From Kocuria turfanensis (GTDB lineage: Bacteria > Actinomycetota > Actinomycetes > Actinomycetales > Micrococcaceae): a stretch of 64,000 bases of DNA. The translations under genes were made by a program, and so were the position numbers. Below are positions 1-11,471 of the stretch, piece after piece. A model generated the notes under the pieces. It had not been told where the DNA came from and did no database searches. It was given only the letters and a program-made list of their open reading frames with translations. Position 1 is the first letter of the stretch; the number at the start of each line of letters is the position of its first letter. The stretch spans positions 3,554,289-3,618,288 of the forward strand of contig NZ_CP014480.1 in the NCBI RefSeq assembly GCF_001580365.1. Direction: 5' to 3'.

Positions 1-1
1 G

Positions 2-3000
2 ATGTGGCTGGCCTGGCGCTCCGGCGCCGCCCTGGTCCCGGCCCCGCGCGCGGTCGTGCGCTCGGGCACCGACCTGGGCCCCTGGCTGGTCGAGCGGGGG
101 ATCACCGCCGTCTCCACGGTGCCCACCCTGGCGTCCATGTGGCCGGCCGAGGCGCTGAGCCGCATCCGCCTGCTGATCTTCGGCGGCGAGGCCTGCCCCA
201 ACGAGCTGGCCGCCCGCCTGGTCCACCCCGGCCGCGAGGTCTGGAACACCTACGGGCCCACCGAGGCCACGGTCATCGCCACCGGGGCCGTGCTCACCGG
301 AGAGCCGCCCGTGCGCATCGGCCTGCCGCTGCCCGGGTGGGAGCTCGCCGTCGTCGACCCCGCCGGCAACCCCGTGCGCTGGGGCGAGGAGGGCGAGCTG
401 ATCATCGGCGGCGTGGGACTGGGCCGCTACCTGGACCCCGCCAAGGACGCCGAGAAGTTCGCGCCGATGGACACCCTGGGCTGGGCGCGGGCCTACCGCT
501 CCGGTGACGTGGTGCGCGCCGACCCCGAGGGCATCGTCTTCGTGGGCCGCGCCGACGACCAGGTCAAGATCTCCGGCCGCCGCGTGGAGATGGGCGAGAT
601 CGACGAGCAGATGAGCCGCCTGCCCGGCGTGCAGGCCGGCGCCGCGGCGGTGCACACCACCCCCGCCGGCAACCAGATCCTCGTCGGCTACCTGGTGGCC
701 GATGCCCCGGGCTCGGTGAACCTCCCGGAGGCCCGCAGCCTGCTCGCCGACCGCCTCCCGGGCCAGATGGTGCCCGCGCTGGCGCTGATGGACGAGCTGC
801 CGCTGAAGACCTCCGGCAAGGTGGACCGCAAGGCCCTGCCCTGGCCGCTGCCGGCCGCCGGCGCGGACGCCGCGGACGCCCAGGTCGACGCCGAGCTCGA
901 GTGGCTCGCCGCCCTGTGGGCCGATCAGCTGGGCCCGCTGCCCATCGACGAGGACAGCGACTTCTTCGCCCTCGGCGGCACGTCCGTGGCCGTGGCCAAG
1001 CTCGTCTCCGAGATCCGCCGCAGCTACCCGGACGCGGAGATCGCCGAGATCTACCGCCACCCCACCCTCGCCGGCATGCACGAGTACCTCGCCGGGCTCG
1101 CCCCGGTCGACGCCGCCGCCCAGGACGCCGCGCGCACCCGGCTGGTGGCCGACACCCCGCGCTGGAACGGGCTCGTGCAGGTCCCCTTCCTCGCGGGCCT
1201 CTACGCCGTCTCGGGGCTGCGCTACGTGCTGGGCTCCGCGATCGTGGTGTGGCTGCTGTTCAACCTGCTCGGCGCCACCTGGGTGCCGAACCCGCCGCTG
1301 CTGCCGCTCGTGGTCGGCTGGCTGCTGCTCTTCGCCCTGCCCGGCCGCCTGGTGCTCACCGCCCTGTTCATCCGGCTGCTGACCTTCCGCCTGCGCCCCG
1401 GCGCCCACGCCCGCGGCTCCTGGACCCACCTGCGGGTCTGGATGGCCGAGCGCGTGCTGATCTTCAACAAGTTCGAGCCCCTCATGGGCACCCCCGTGAT
1501 GGTGCTGTTCTTCCGCCTGCTCGGCAACCGGGTGGGCCGCGGCGCCCACCTCGACACCCTGCCGCCGGTCAGCGGGCTCGCCTCGATCGGTGCCGGCGCG
1601 GCCGTGGAGCACGAGGTCGACCTCGCCGGCTACTGGCTCGAGGGCGACGTCCTCCACCTCGACGGGGTCACCGTGGGCGCGCACGCCCGGATCGGCACCC
1701 GCACGCTGCTCAGCCCCGGCGCGGTGGTCGAGGACGGCGCGGAGGTCGACCCCGGCTCCCACGTCACCGGCACCGTCCCCGCCGGGCGGCTGCAGGGCGG
1801 CTCCCCGCTCGAGGACCTCGGCCCCGCCGGCGGGACCTGGCCCGAGCCGGCCCCCGGGCACGCCCACGGGATCCGCAGCGGGCTGCTCTACGCCCTGGGC
1901 CTCGGCACCGTCGGGTTCCTGCCCGTGCTGGCCGTGGTCCCCGGCGCCCTGATCGTGTTCTCCCAGGTGCAGGGCCTCGAGCTCTACGAGCGCGTCTTCC
2001 CCGTCCTGGCCCTGTGGGTGCCGGTCTTCGCCGTGCTCACGGCCCTCGTCTACCTCGCGCTGCTCGTGGCCGTGGTGCGCCTGCTCGCCGGGCTGATCAC
2101 GCCCGGTCACCACCGCGCCGACGGCACCGTGGCCTGGGCCGTGTGGCTGACCGGGGTGCTGCTGCAGAAGAGCCTCGTGTCGACCTACCCGGTCTACGCC
2201 TCGATCGCCACCCCGTTCTTCCTGCGGCTGCTGGGCGCCCGCGTGGGCAACCAGGTGGAGATCTCCACCGTGGAGACCCTGCCGCACCTGACCACGTTCG
2301 AGTCCGGCTCCTTCATGGCCGACCACTCCCTGGTCAGCTCCGCGCGCACCGGCTTCGGCTGGGTGCACGTGGGTCGCTCCACCGTGGGGGAGCGCTCCTT
2401 CGTGGGCAACTCCGGGATCGTGGGCCCCGGGCGCGACGTCCCGGCGGACTCCCTGATCGCCGTGCTGTCCTCCGCCCCGGAGCACGCCGAGGCCGGCACC
2501 TCCTGGCTCGGCCGGACGCCCGCGCCGATCAGCCGGGTCAGCGACGCCGCGGACGAGGACGTCACCTACCGGCCGCGCCGGCGCCTGCTGGTGGCCCGCG
2601 CGCTCGTGGAGTCCCTGCGGGCCGTGCCGTTCATGGTCACCGCGTGGATCGACCTGGCCATCGTCTACGTCCTCACCACCGTGTACATGCGCGCCGGGGG
2701 CGGGCTCGACGGCATCGTCGCGGCCCTGCTGTGGGCCACGCCCGTGGTGCTGGCCGCCGGCGTGCTGGCCGCGCTGGTGCCCGTGATGGTCAAGTGGGCG
2801 CTCATGGGCCGCTTCCGCGAGGGCGAGCGCCCGCTGTTCAGCTCCTTCGTGTGGCGCAACGAGCTCGCCGACACCTTCGCCGAGTCGCTGGCGGTGCCCG
2901 GGCTGATCCGCCTGGCCGTGGGCTCCCCGGTGTTCAACGTCTGGGCGCGGCTGATGGGCGCGCGGATCGAGCGCGGCGTGTGGTGCGAGACCTGGTGGCT

Positions 3001-3310
3001 GCCGGAGTTCGACCTGGTCCACCTGGGCCGCGGCGTGTCCGTGAACCGCGGCACCGTGCTCCAGACGCACCTGTTCCACGACCGCATCATGCGGCTGCAG
3101 CCGGTGTCCATGGAGGCCGGGTCCACCCTGGGCCCGAACAGCTTCATCCTCCCCGGCAGCACCGTGGAGGCCGGGGCGACCGTGGGCCCCGGCTCCCTGG
3201 TGATGGCCCAGGAGACCGTGCCCGCCGGCAGCACCTGGGGCGGGAACCCGATCCGGCCGCTGCATGTGACGGCCGGGGAGCTCGTGGGCAGCGGGGAGTC
3301 GGCCCGATGA
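2..3310 (+). CDS. Pls/PosA-type membrane non-ribosomal peptide synthetase, 5' truncated by window edge
   Basis: The N-terminal part of the adenylation domain lies outside the window. Visible, numbered from the first in-window Met: adenylation core motifs NTYGPTEATV (about 82-91), YRSGD, GRADDQVKISGRR (from 182) and SGKVDRK (about 270); a carrier domain with the phosphopantetheine serine in FALGGTS (Ser328); then about 700 residues of alternating membrane helices and three left-handed beta-helix (hexapeptide-repeat) modules near 510-610, 740-820 and 990-1090. This A-T-(TM-acyltransferase-like)x3 layout is that of epsilon-poly-lysine synthetase (Pls) and relatives, which polymerise one amino acid through isopeptide bonds at the membrane. 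The substrate cannot be read because most specificity residues are missing. Its stop overlaps the next start (ATGA), so the two are probably co-translated. A PPTase that could activate the carrier is encoded at 23020-23751. Confidence 0.85.
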   Translation: MWLAWRSGAALVPAPRAVVRSGTDLGPWLVERGITAVSTVPTLASMWPAEALSRIRLLIFGGEACPNELAARLVHPGREVWNTYGPTEATVIATGAVLTGEPPVRIGLPLPGWELAVVDPAGNPVRWGEEGELIIGGVGLGRYLDPAKDAEKFAPMDTLGWARAYRSGDVVRADPEGIVFVGRADDQVKISGRRVEMGEIDEQMSRLPGVQAGAAAVHTTPAGNQILVGYLVADAPGSVNLPEARSLLADRLPGQMVPALALMDELPLKTSGKVDRKALPWPLPAAGADAADAQVDAELEWLAALWADQLGPLPIDEDSDFFALGGTSVAVAKLVSEIRRSYPDAEIAEIYRHPTLAGMHEYLAGLAPVDAAAQDAARTRLVADTPRWNGLVQVPFLAGLYAVSGLRYVLGSAIVVWLLFNLLGATWVPNPPLLPLVVGWLLLFALPGRLVLTALFIRLLTFRLRPGAHARGSWTHLRVWMAERVLIFNKFEPLMGTPVMVLFFRLLGNRVGRGAHLDTLPPVSGLASIGAGAAVEHEVDLAGYWLEGDVLHLDGVTVGAHARIGTRTLLSPGAVVEDGAEVDPGSHVTGTVPAGRLQGGSPLEDLGPAGGTWPEPAPGHAHGIRSGLLYALGLGTVGFLPVLAVVPGALIVFSQVQGLELYERVFPVLALWVPVFAVLTALVYLALLVAVVRLLAGLITPGHHRADGTVAWAVWLTGVLLQKSLVSTYPVYASIATPFFLRLLGARVGNQVEISTVETLPHLTTFESGSFMADHSLVSSARTGFGWVHVGRSTVGERSFVGNSGIVGPGRDVPADSLIAVLSSAPEHAEAGTSWLGRTPAPISRVSDAADEDVTYRPRRRLLVARALVESLRAVPFMVTAWIDLAIVYVLTTVYMRAGGGLDGIVAALLWATPVVLAAGVLAALVPVMVKWALMGRFREGERPLFSSFVWRNELADTFAESLAVPGLIRLAVGSPVFNVWARLMGARIERGVWCETWWLPEFDLVHLGRGVSVNRGTVLQTHLFHDRIMRLQPVSMEAGSTLGPNSFILPGSTVEAGATVGPGSLVMAQETVPAGSTWGGNPIRPLHVTAGELVGSGESAR

Positions 3311-4548
3311 GCGCCGTCGACCCCACCGCCACCCGGGGCGGGGGCACCGCGGTGCTCAACGTCCCCGGCCCCGCCGGGCGGCGCACCAAGCGCCGGCTGA
3401 TCGGCGTGGACGCCGCCCGCGGCTTCGCGCTGCTGGGCATGGTCGCCGTGCACACCCTGCCGGTGTGGGACGAGGAGGCCGGGCGGGCCTCGCTGAGCTG
3501 GTCCCTGTTCGCCGGGCACTCGGCGGCGCTGTTCGCCACCCTGGCCGGCGTGAGCCTGGCCTTCCTCTCCGGCGGCCGCACCCCGCACACGCGCCGGCGG
3601 CTGGCCGGGGACCGGGCCGGGCTCGTGGGCCGCGCCGCGGTGATCGCCCTCGTCGGCTTCCTCGTGGGCTTCGTGGCCCCGCCGGTGAACAACATCCTCA
3701 TCTACTACGGGATGTTCTTCCTGCTGGCGATCCCGTTCCTGGGCCTGCGGATCCGCCACCTGCTGGCGGCCTCGGTGCTGTTCGCCGTGCTCTCCCCGTT
3801 CCTCATGCAGTGGTCCCTGGACGTCCTGCCCGCCCACGTCTACGGCAACCCCACGCTGTGGAACCTGGTCGCCGAGCCGGTCACCGTCCTCTCCCAGCTG
3901 CTGCTCACCGGGACCTACCCGGCCCTGCCCTACATGAGCTACCTGCTCGCGGGCCTGGCCCTGGGCCGGATGAACCTCACCAGCCGGCGGGTGCAGCAGT
4001 GGCTGGTGGGCGTGGGCGCGGCGACCGCCCTGCTGGCCTGGACGGTGTCCACGGCCGCGCTGCTGGTCTTCGGGGTCTACGAGCGGATCTGGTCCGCCAC
4101 CCCGTGGATGTCCGAGGAGCAGATCGACTCGATCCTGGTCTTCGGCCCCGAGCCGTCCCTGCCGACCACCACCCTGTGGTGGCTGACCGTCCCGGCCCCG
4201 CACAGCAACACCCCCGCGGCGCTGTTCGTCAGCCTGGGCATGGCGGTCTTCGCCCTCGGCGCCTTCCTGCTGCTGGCCCGGCTGATCGGCAAGGCCCTCA
4301 CGCCGCTGGCGGCCGCCGGGTCCATGACCTTCACGCTGTACACGCTGCACCTGCTGTTCCTGGCCACGGGGGTCTACGACCTCGCGCCCGGGTTCTGGTT
4401 CTGGATGCAGCTGGTGGTCTTCGGGCTGCTGGCCGTGGCCTGGCAGCGGGCGGTGGGCCAGGGCCCGCTCGAGAAGCTCGTGGCCCGCGTCTCCAAGGGC
4501 ATCACCCGCCGGGTGGTGGCCCGCCCCCCGACAGACCGAGCCCGCTGA
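3307..4548 (+). CDS. DUF418/HGSNAT-like multi-spanning membrane acyltransferase (copy 1)
   Basis: 413 residues. After a short cytoplasmic leader comes the hallmark GVDAARGFALLGMVAVH (33-49), typical of the heparan-alpha-glucosaminide N-acetyltransferase-like/DUF418 membrane family, with a histidine at the end of the first helix. About ten hydrophobic segments follow, including the family-typical NILIYYGMFFLLAIPF. The start is the ATG that overlaps the TGA of the upstream NRPS (ATGA), which implies translational coupling. Family members are thought to move acyl groups across or at the membrane; the donor and acceptor here are unknown. Coupling suggests it modifies or exports the NRPS product, but that is inference. 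A close paralog lies at 16004-17269 beyond the nitrate genes and shares long identical blocks such as LFAGHSAALFATLAGVSLAF. Confidence 0.82.
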   Translation: MSAVDPTATRGGGTAVLNVPGPAGRRTKRRLIGVDAARGFALLGMVAVHTLPVWDEEAGRASLSWSLFAGHSAALFATLAGVSLAFLSGGRTPHTRRRLAGDRAGLVGRAAVIALVGFLVGFVAPPVNNILIYYGMFFLLAIPFLGLRIRHLLAASVLFAVLSPFLMQWSLDVLPAHVYGNPTLWNLVAEPVTVLSQLLLTGTYPALPYMSYLLAGLALGRMNLTSRRVQQWLVGVGAATALLAWTVSTAALLVFGVYERIWSATPWMSEEQIDSILVFGPEPSLPTTTLWWLTVPAPHSNTPAALFVSLGMAVFALGAFLLLARLIGKALTPLAAAGSMTFTLYTLHLLFLATGVYDLAPGFWFWMQLVVFGLLAVAWQRAVGQGPLEKLVARVSKGITRRVVARPPTDRAR

Positions 4549-4581
4549 AAGTCTGCCCCCCAGGCCCAGCCCGTCTGATCA

Positions 4582-4651
4582 CCGAGTCCCCCGTGGGCTC
4601 GCAATTCCCCCGGATCGATCGGGGGGACTTGCGAGCCCATGGGGGACTCGG
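4582..4651. repeat. 70-bp palindromic repeat, copy A
   Basis: Two arms of about 30 bp (4582-4611 and 4621-4651) are near-perfect inverted repeats with two internal mismatches around a GATCGATC core. A diverged copy lies at 10147-10217. The element sits between the acyltransferase stop and the narK promoter, so it could act as a terminator or a REP-type element. There is no ORF and no transposase nearby. Confidence 0.75.
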
Positions 4652-4724
4652 CGCTTGGTGGGGCCGACTTGGGGGCTCCGCGCGCCCCAGGCTCACAGGG
4701 GGGTGGGCGCGCCGTGAGCAGATG

Positions 4725-4778
4725 TGCACCGGGGCGTTACCCCGGCCGTCGGGGGGCGAAACACGGGATTCCTACGGT
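4725..4778 (+). promoter_or_regulatory. narK promoter with GlnR-box-like half sites
   Basis: Pentamers TGCAC (4725-4729), GTTAC (4736-4740), CGTCG (4747-4751) and GAAAC (4758-4762) are each separated by exactly 6 nt. This is the 11-bp phasing of actinobacterial GlnR boxes (GTnAC-n6-GaAAC), although the third block is degenerate. A -10-like TACGGT lies at 4773-4778. The assignment is by motif only; the TF family present in this organism is not known from the window. Confidence 0.5.
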
Positions 4779-4816
4779 GGGGGCATCGCACGCCCCCGCA
4801 CTGCCAGGAGGTCCCC

Positions 4817-6232
4817 GTGAGTTCAGAGCTGCACATCGACCCGTCCCCGACGACGGCACGGTCGTCCGCGCCGGTCCCGCCGCCGCCGGCGCTGCGCGAG
4901 CGGCCCGGCCGCTGGCTGGACGGCTACCGCCCCGAGGACCCCGCCTTCTGGGAGAGCGCCGGCCGCCCGATCGCCCGCACCAACCTCACGTGGTCGATCC
5001 TCGCGGAGTTCCTCGGCTTCGCCGTCTGGCAGCTGTGGGCGATCACGGTCGTGTTCCTGCCGGGCGCGGGCTTCCCCTTCAGCGACTCGCAGATCTTCTG
5101 GCTGATCTCCATCCCCTCGCTGGTGGGGGCCACGCTGCGGATCCCGTACACCTTCATGGTCGGCCGCTTCGGCGGCCGGAACTGGACCGTGGTCTCGGCG
5201 CTGCTGCTGCTCGTGCCCACCGTGGGCCTGGCGCTGGCGGTCGGCGACCCCGGCACGCCCTTCGGGGTCATGCTGCTGCTGGCGGCCACGGCCGGCTTCG
5301 GCGGCGGCAACTTCGCGTCCTCGATGGCCAACATCACCTTCTTCTACCCGGTGCGGGAGAAGGGCTGGGCGCTGGGGCTCAACGCGGCCGGCGGCAACCT
5401 CGGCACGGCCGTGGCGCAGCTGGTCGTCCCGATCGCCGTCTCGCTCGTCGCCCTCGGGGCGACCGGGCTCTCGGTCGCGGGGTGGCTGTGGGTGCCGTTC
5501 ATCCTCTTCGCCGCGTGGGGCGCCCGGACGTACATGCACAACCTCTCCCACGCCAAGGGCGACCTGGTCGGGTCCCTGGCCACGGTGCGGGAGCCGCACT
5601 TCTGGGTGATGTCCTTCCTCTACGTGGGCACCTTCGGGTCCTTCATCGGCTTCTCCAGCGTGTTCCCCAAGCTCATCGCGGACACCTTCCCCGGCTTCTC
5701 CTCCTTCACCGTGGGCGCGGCGGCGCTGTCCCTGGCGTTCCTCGGGCCGCTGGTGGGCTCCGTGTCCCGCCCCTACGGCGGGAGGCTCGCGGACCGCTTC
5801 GGCGGCGCCCCGGTGACAGTGGCCGTGTTCGCGGTCATGGCGCTGCTCGCCCTGGCCGTGGTGCTGACCCTGCCGCTGGCCGACTTCTGGCTCTTCCTGG
5901 GCCTGTTCCTGCTGCTGTTCACCGCGGCCGGCATGGGCAACGGCTCCACCTACCGGATGATCCCCTCCATCTACCGGGTGCTGGGGCTGCGGCAGCAGCA
6001 GGACGTCGCGGTCTCCACCGAGCGCAAGGCCTCGGCCGCCCTGGGGCTGATCGGGGCGGTCGGCGCGTACGGCGGGTTCCTCATCCCGCAGGCGCTGAAC
6101 CTCTCGAACACCACCACCGGGGCCTACAGCGCCGCGTTCCACGGCTTCGTCGTCTTCTACGTGGTGGCCCTGGCGGTGACCTGGGCCTGCTACCTGCGCC
6201 CGGGCACGGAGATGGGCGACAGCCACATCTGA
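4817..6232 (+). CDS. narK: NarK-family nitrate/nitrite transporter
   Basis: 471 residues, a 12-TM major facilitator of the nitrate/nitrite porter family. Both nitrate signatures are visible: GGGNFASSMANI near residue 162 and GMGNGSTYRMIP near 372, each glycine rich and lining the anion path. The start is GTG at 4817 with AGGAGG five bases before it. An in-frame ATG at 4724 has no ribosome site and would put coding sequence through the GlnR-like promoter. It is first in an operon with the nitrate reductase (35 nt downstream) and its flavoprotein partner, so its role is nitrate uptake for assimilation, possibly with nitrite exchange. Confidence 0.93.
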   Translation: MSSELHIDPSPTTARSSAPVPPPPALRERPGRWLDGYRPEDPAFWESAGRPIARTNLTWSILAEFLGFAVWQLWAITVVFLPGAGFPFSDSQIFWLISIPSLVGATLRIPYTFMVGRFGGRNWTVVSALLLLVPTVGLALAVGDPGTPFGVMLLLAATAGFGGGNFASSMANITFFYPVREKGWALGLNAAGGNLGTAVAQLVVPIAVSLVALGATGLSVAGWLWVPFILFAAWGARTYMHNLSHAKGDLVGSLATVREPHFWVMSFLYVGTFGSFIGFSSVFPKLIADTFPGFSSFTVGAAALSLAFLGPLVGSVSRPYGGRLADRFGGAPVTVAVFAVMALLALAVVLTLPLADFWLFLGLFLLLFTAAGMGNGSTYRMIPSIYRVLGLRQQQDVAVSTERKASAALGLIGAVGAYGGFLIPQALNLSNTTTGAYSAAFHGFVVFYVVALAVTWACYLRPGTEMGDSHI

Positions 6233-6267
6233 GCCGGCACCCCGCCCTCCCGGAAGGAGCCACCCCC

Positions 6268-8417
<2,150 letters not shown>

Positions 8418-8421
<4 letters not shown>

Positions 8422-10028
8422 GCGCGCACCGTCCCACCCGCTCCACCCGTTCCACCGGCACCCCGATGCGCCCCGGCGAGCACGTGGTCGTGATCGGCTT
8501 CGGCCCGGTGGCCGCCCGGTTCGTCGACGACGTCGCCGACCTCGCCGCCGCGGGCACCATCCGCCTGACCGTGATCGGCGGGGAGGCCGAGCCCGCCTAC
8601 AACCGGGTGCTCGTGGGCGAGCACGCCATGGGCCGGGCCGAGCTCGCCACCATGGGCCTGGCCGACCCGGAGCTCCTGGCGCGGAGCGGGATCGACGTCC
8701 TGCTCGGCACGGAGGTGACCCGCATCGACCGCGCCCGCCGGCTGCTGCACGTCGCCGACCGGGCCACCGGCGGCTCCGGGCGGCTGGGCTACGACCGCCT
8801 CGTCCTGGCCACCGGCGCCCGCCCCAACCTGCCGGTGCTGCGCGGGCTCAACCCCGATCCGCAGGCCTACGAGCACCTGCCCGCCGGGGTCACCGCGCTG
8901 CGGGACCTGCGCGACGCCCGGACCGTGCGCGCCGTCGTCGAGCGCCGCGGCCGCGTGGTGGTGCTGGGCGGGGGAGTGCTCGGACTCGAGGCCGCGCTCG
9001 CGGCGAGCGAGGTCGGCTGCCCGGTGACGGTCGTCCACCACGCCCCGTGGGTGATGACCCGCTCCCTGGACGCCGCCGGCGGGGCGCTGCTGGGGAGGGC
9101 ACTCGCCGAGGCCGGGGTGGAGGTGGTCTCCGGGGCCCAGGCGCGCGAGGTGCTGCTGGACGAGGACCGGCGCTTCCGCGGCCTGCTCCTGCAGGACGGC
9201 CGGGAGGTGCCCGGCGAGCTGCTGCTGCTCTCGGTCGGGGTCACACCCCGCACCGAGCTCGCCGAGGGCGCCGGGCTGCGCACCGCCCGCGGCATCGTGG
9301 TCGACCACGAGCTGGAGGCCGACGTCGAGCAGCGCGTCTTCGCCATCGGGGACTGCGCCGAGGTGCTCTGCCCGGACCCGTCCTGCCAGGTCTGCCCCGG
9401 CCGGGCCGGCCGGGGTCCCTCCGGGCTCGTGGGCCCCGGGTGGCGGCAGGCGGAGTGGCTGGCCGCCCGCGTGCGCGCCGAGCTGGAAGCCGTGGCCGAG
9501 GGCGGCACCACCGTGCTCGCGCCGCTGACCGAGGGCCCCGCCGGGGCGGTGCGGCTCAAGGCGCACCAGGTGGAGCTCGCCTGCGCCGGAGCGGTCGGCG
9601 GACCGCCGTGGGAGCCGCGGACCGACGGCGGGTCCGTGGTGCAGTGGGCCGACGGGTCGGCCGGGACCTACGCCCAGCTCGTGCTGAGCCCGGACCGGAC
9701 CCTCGCCGGCTACGTCGTGCTCGGCCTGCCCCGGGCCGCGGCGGAGATCGGCCTGCTCCACGACCGCGGTGAGGCCGTGCCGGAGGACCCCAGCGTCCTG
9801 CTGCGCCTGGACGGACCCGACGCCGGGGCCGGCGAGCGGCCCGCGACCCCCGAGACGACCGTCTGCCACTGCGCGGGCGTGAGCAGGGGCCGCATCACCG
9901 ACGCCGTGGCCGAGGGCGCCGCCACCGTCGAGGAGGTCGGCCGCGCCACCCGGGCCGCCACGGGCTGCGGGGGCTGCAAGGCCGCGGTCGCCCGGATCAT
10001 CGACGCCCACACCCCCGCCCCGGCCTGA
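8418..10028 (+). CDS. FAD/NAD(P)-dependent oxidoreductase with BFD-like [2Fe-2S] domain, nitrate reductase electron-transfer partner
   Basis: 536 residues. FAD-binding VVVIGFGPVAARF (about 22-34) and NAD(P)-binding VVVLGGGVLGLEAA form a Pyr_redox_2 module like the front of NirB. The C-terminal BFD-like cluster has Cys483-x-Cys485 and Cys517-x2-Cys520. There is no sirohaem reductase domain, so this is not NirB itself but the NasB-type reductase subunit that passes NAD(P)H electrons to the preceding molybdoenzyme. An unusual cysteine-rich insertion (CPDPSCQVCPG) sits near 318. Translationally coupled to the reductase by ATGA. No further gene on this strand until nirD; the end of the transcript is probably at the palindromic repeat downstream. 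Confidence 0.87.
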
Positions 10029-10146
10029 CCCCACCGCGGCCCCCCGGCGGCCCGGGCCCCACCCACTCCGCCGAGCCCCCAACCCCTCTGTCGAGTCCCC
10101 CGTCCCGTGCCGGCCCCGGGAACGTCGAGTCCCCCTTCGTCCCGGT

Positions 10147-10217
10147 GAGTCCCCTCTGCGCTCGCAATCCCCCTTGATCGATCGGGGGAAACTGGCAGCA
10201 CATGGGGGATTCGGCGG
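10147..10217. repeat. 70-bp palindromic repeat, copy B
   Basis: Aligns with copy A at 4582-4651: GAGTCCCC, CTCGCAAT, CCCCC, GATCGATC, GGGGG, CATGGGGGA and TTCGGCG occur in the same order, but the right arm has diverged so the stem is weaker. Upstream, 10029-10146 holds two more partial GTCGAGTCCCCC pieces. The element lies between the convergent nitrate operon and nnaR. Nothing else is visible in 10029-10266. Confidence 0.65.
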
Positions 10218-10266
10218 CGCTGGGGGGAGGGGGGGGCGGTGCGGGTGTGGGGAGCGGCGGGGCGGG

Positions 10267-11382
10267 TCAGGGGGAGAGCCGGTAGCCGCGCTTGATCACC
10301 GTCTCCACCACCGGGGCGGGCAGGGCCTTGCGCAGCCGCGAGATCACCATCTCCAGGGCGTGCTCGGTGTCCAGGCCCGGCACCGCGGAGAGCAGCCGCG
10401 CCCGGGACACCACCGCGCCGGGGCTCGCCGCCAGCGCCCGCAGCACCGCCACCTGCGCGTCGGAGAGCGGGACGAACACGCCGTCCAGCGCGGTGCCGGT
10501 GCTCATCAGCCGCAGGGTCCCGTACCGGGTGGGCAGCACCACGGTGCGCTCCTCCACGGCGTGGGTGCACACGGCCCGGACCAGGGCGCCCAGCCGGAAC
10601 CGCTCGGGCACCAGCGGCTCCACCCCGGCCTCCAGCAGGGGCCCGGCGCACACCGGGCCGACCGCGGCGGCCGTGACGTCGGTGCGCAGGGCGTCCACGA
10701 GCTCGTCGTAGTGCCCGGTCTCCTGCGCGGTGCTGAACAGCGAGTCCACCGCCGGGGCGGCCGTGAAGGTCAGGACGTCGAGGCGGCGTTCGCACACGTC
10801 CCGGATGAGGGAGGGCAGGCGCTCGCCGTCGTCGGCGGAGAGCCAGCGGTAGGGGGCCACGGTGTCCACGTGCGCGCCGGCGGCCACGAGCCGCTCGAGC
10901 TGCAGCTCGTCGGTCAGCCCGTGCAGCTGCACGGCCACGCGGGTCCCGGCCACGCCGTCGGCCAGCAGCCGGTCCACCACGGAGGAGGTCCGCTCGTCGG
11001 CGGAGACCTCGGGGTCGTCGAGCTCCAGGGAGAGCACCTGGCCGCGGGCCTTCGCGCCGCGGGTGAGCACGCGGGCGGCCCGAAACGCGTCGCGCAGCTC
11101 CTCGCCCAGGCCGGCGGCGTCGGCGGCCTCGAACCACCGGCGGAGCCCGTAGGCCGTGGTCACCACGAAGACCTCCGGGCGGTGGGCCAGCAGCGTGCGC
11201 GTGTCCTCGACCACCCGGGTGTCCTCGGCCACGGGGGAGATCATCAGGGCGGGTGCGTGCACCACCTGCGCGCCGCGGCGCTCCAGGGCCGAGATGAAGT
11301 CCGTGGCCCGGCGGTGGGCGGTCACGCCCACGCGGAACCCGGTCAGCTCGCCGAGCGCGGGGGCGGAGGGGGCAGCGGTCAT
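10267..11382 (-). CDS. nnaR: NnaR-type regulator: uroporphyrinogen-III synthase-like domain fused to winged helix
   Basis: 371 residues. Residues about 15-270 match HemD (uroporphyrinogen-III synthase) folds, opening with GFRVGVTAHRRATDF. The last about 95 residues are an OmpR/PhoB-type winged helix ending in VIKRGYRLSP. This fusion is the architecture of NnaR, a co-activator with GlnR of nitrate/nitrite assimilation genes in Streptomyces and mycobacteria. The location beside nirB agrees. The HemD part is probably a sensor here, not a biosynthetic enzyme. Starts at ATG 11382, 89 bp downstream of the nirB stop on the same strand; a GlnR-like pair of half sites lies just upstream at 11405-11420. 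Confidence 0.85.
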   Translation of the reverse strand: MTAAPSAPALGELTGFRVGVTAHRRATDFISALERRGAQVVHAPALMISPVAEDTRVVEDTRTLLAHRPEVFVVTTAYGLRRWFEAADAAGLGEELRDAFRAARVLTRGAKARGQVLSLELDDPEVSADERTSSVVDRLLADGVAGTRVAVQLHGLTDELQLERLVAAGAHVDTVAPYRWLSADDGERLPSLIRDVCERRLDVLTFTAAPAVDSLFSTAQETGHYDELVDALRTDVTAAAVGPVCAGPLLEAGVEPLVPERFRLGALVRAVCTHAVEERTVVLPTRYGTLRLMSTGTALDGVFVPLSDAQVAVLRALAASPGAVVSRARLLSAVPGLDTEHALEMVISRLRKALPAPVVETVIKRGYRLSP

Positions 11383-11404
11383 GGCCCGAGGATATGGCCG
11401 CCCT

Positions 11405-11420
11405 GTGACCGCCGTGTTTC
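11405..11420 (-). promoter_or_regulatory. GlnR-like half-site pair upstream of nnaR
   Basis: On the minus strand GAAAC-n6-GTCAC, with the 6-nt spacing of GlnR boxes, 23 nt before the nnaR start and within an imperfect tandem GGAAACACG repeat. Weak on its own; noted because the same pentamers and spacing recur at narK and nirB/nirD. Confidence 0.4.
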
Positions 11421-11471
11421 CGCGTGTTTCCACCGGCGCACCTCCGTCCGGCCGTCTCCGGCCCGCCGCGC

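Noticed and set aside
4724..4816. Longer narK start at ATG 4724
   Set aside because: No ribosome site, and it would place the GlnR-like sites and the -10 box inside the gene.
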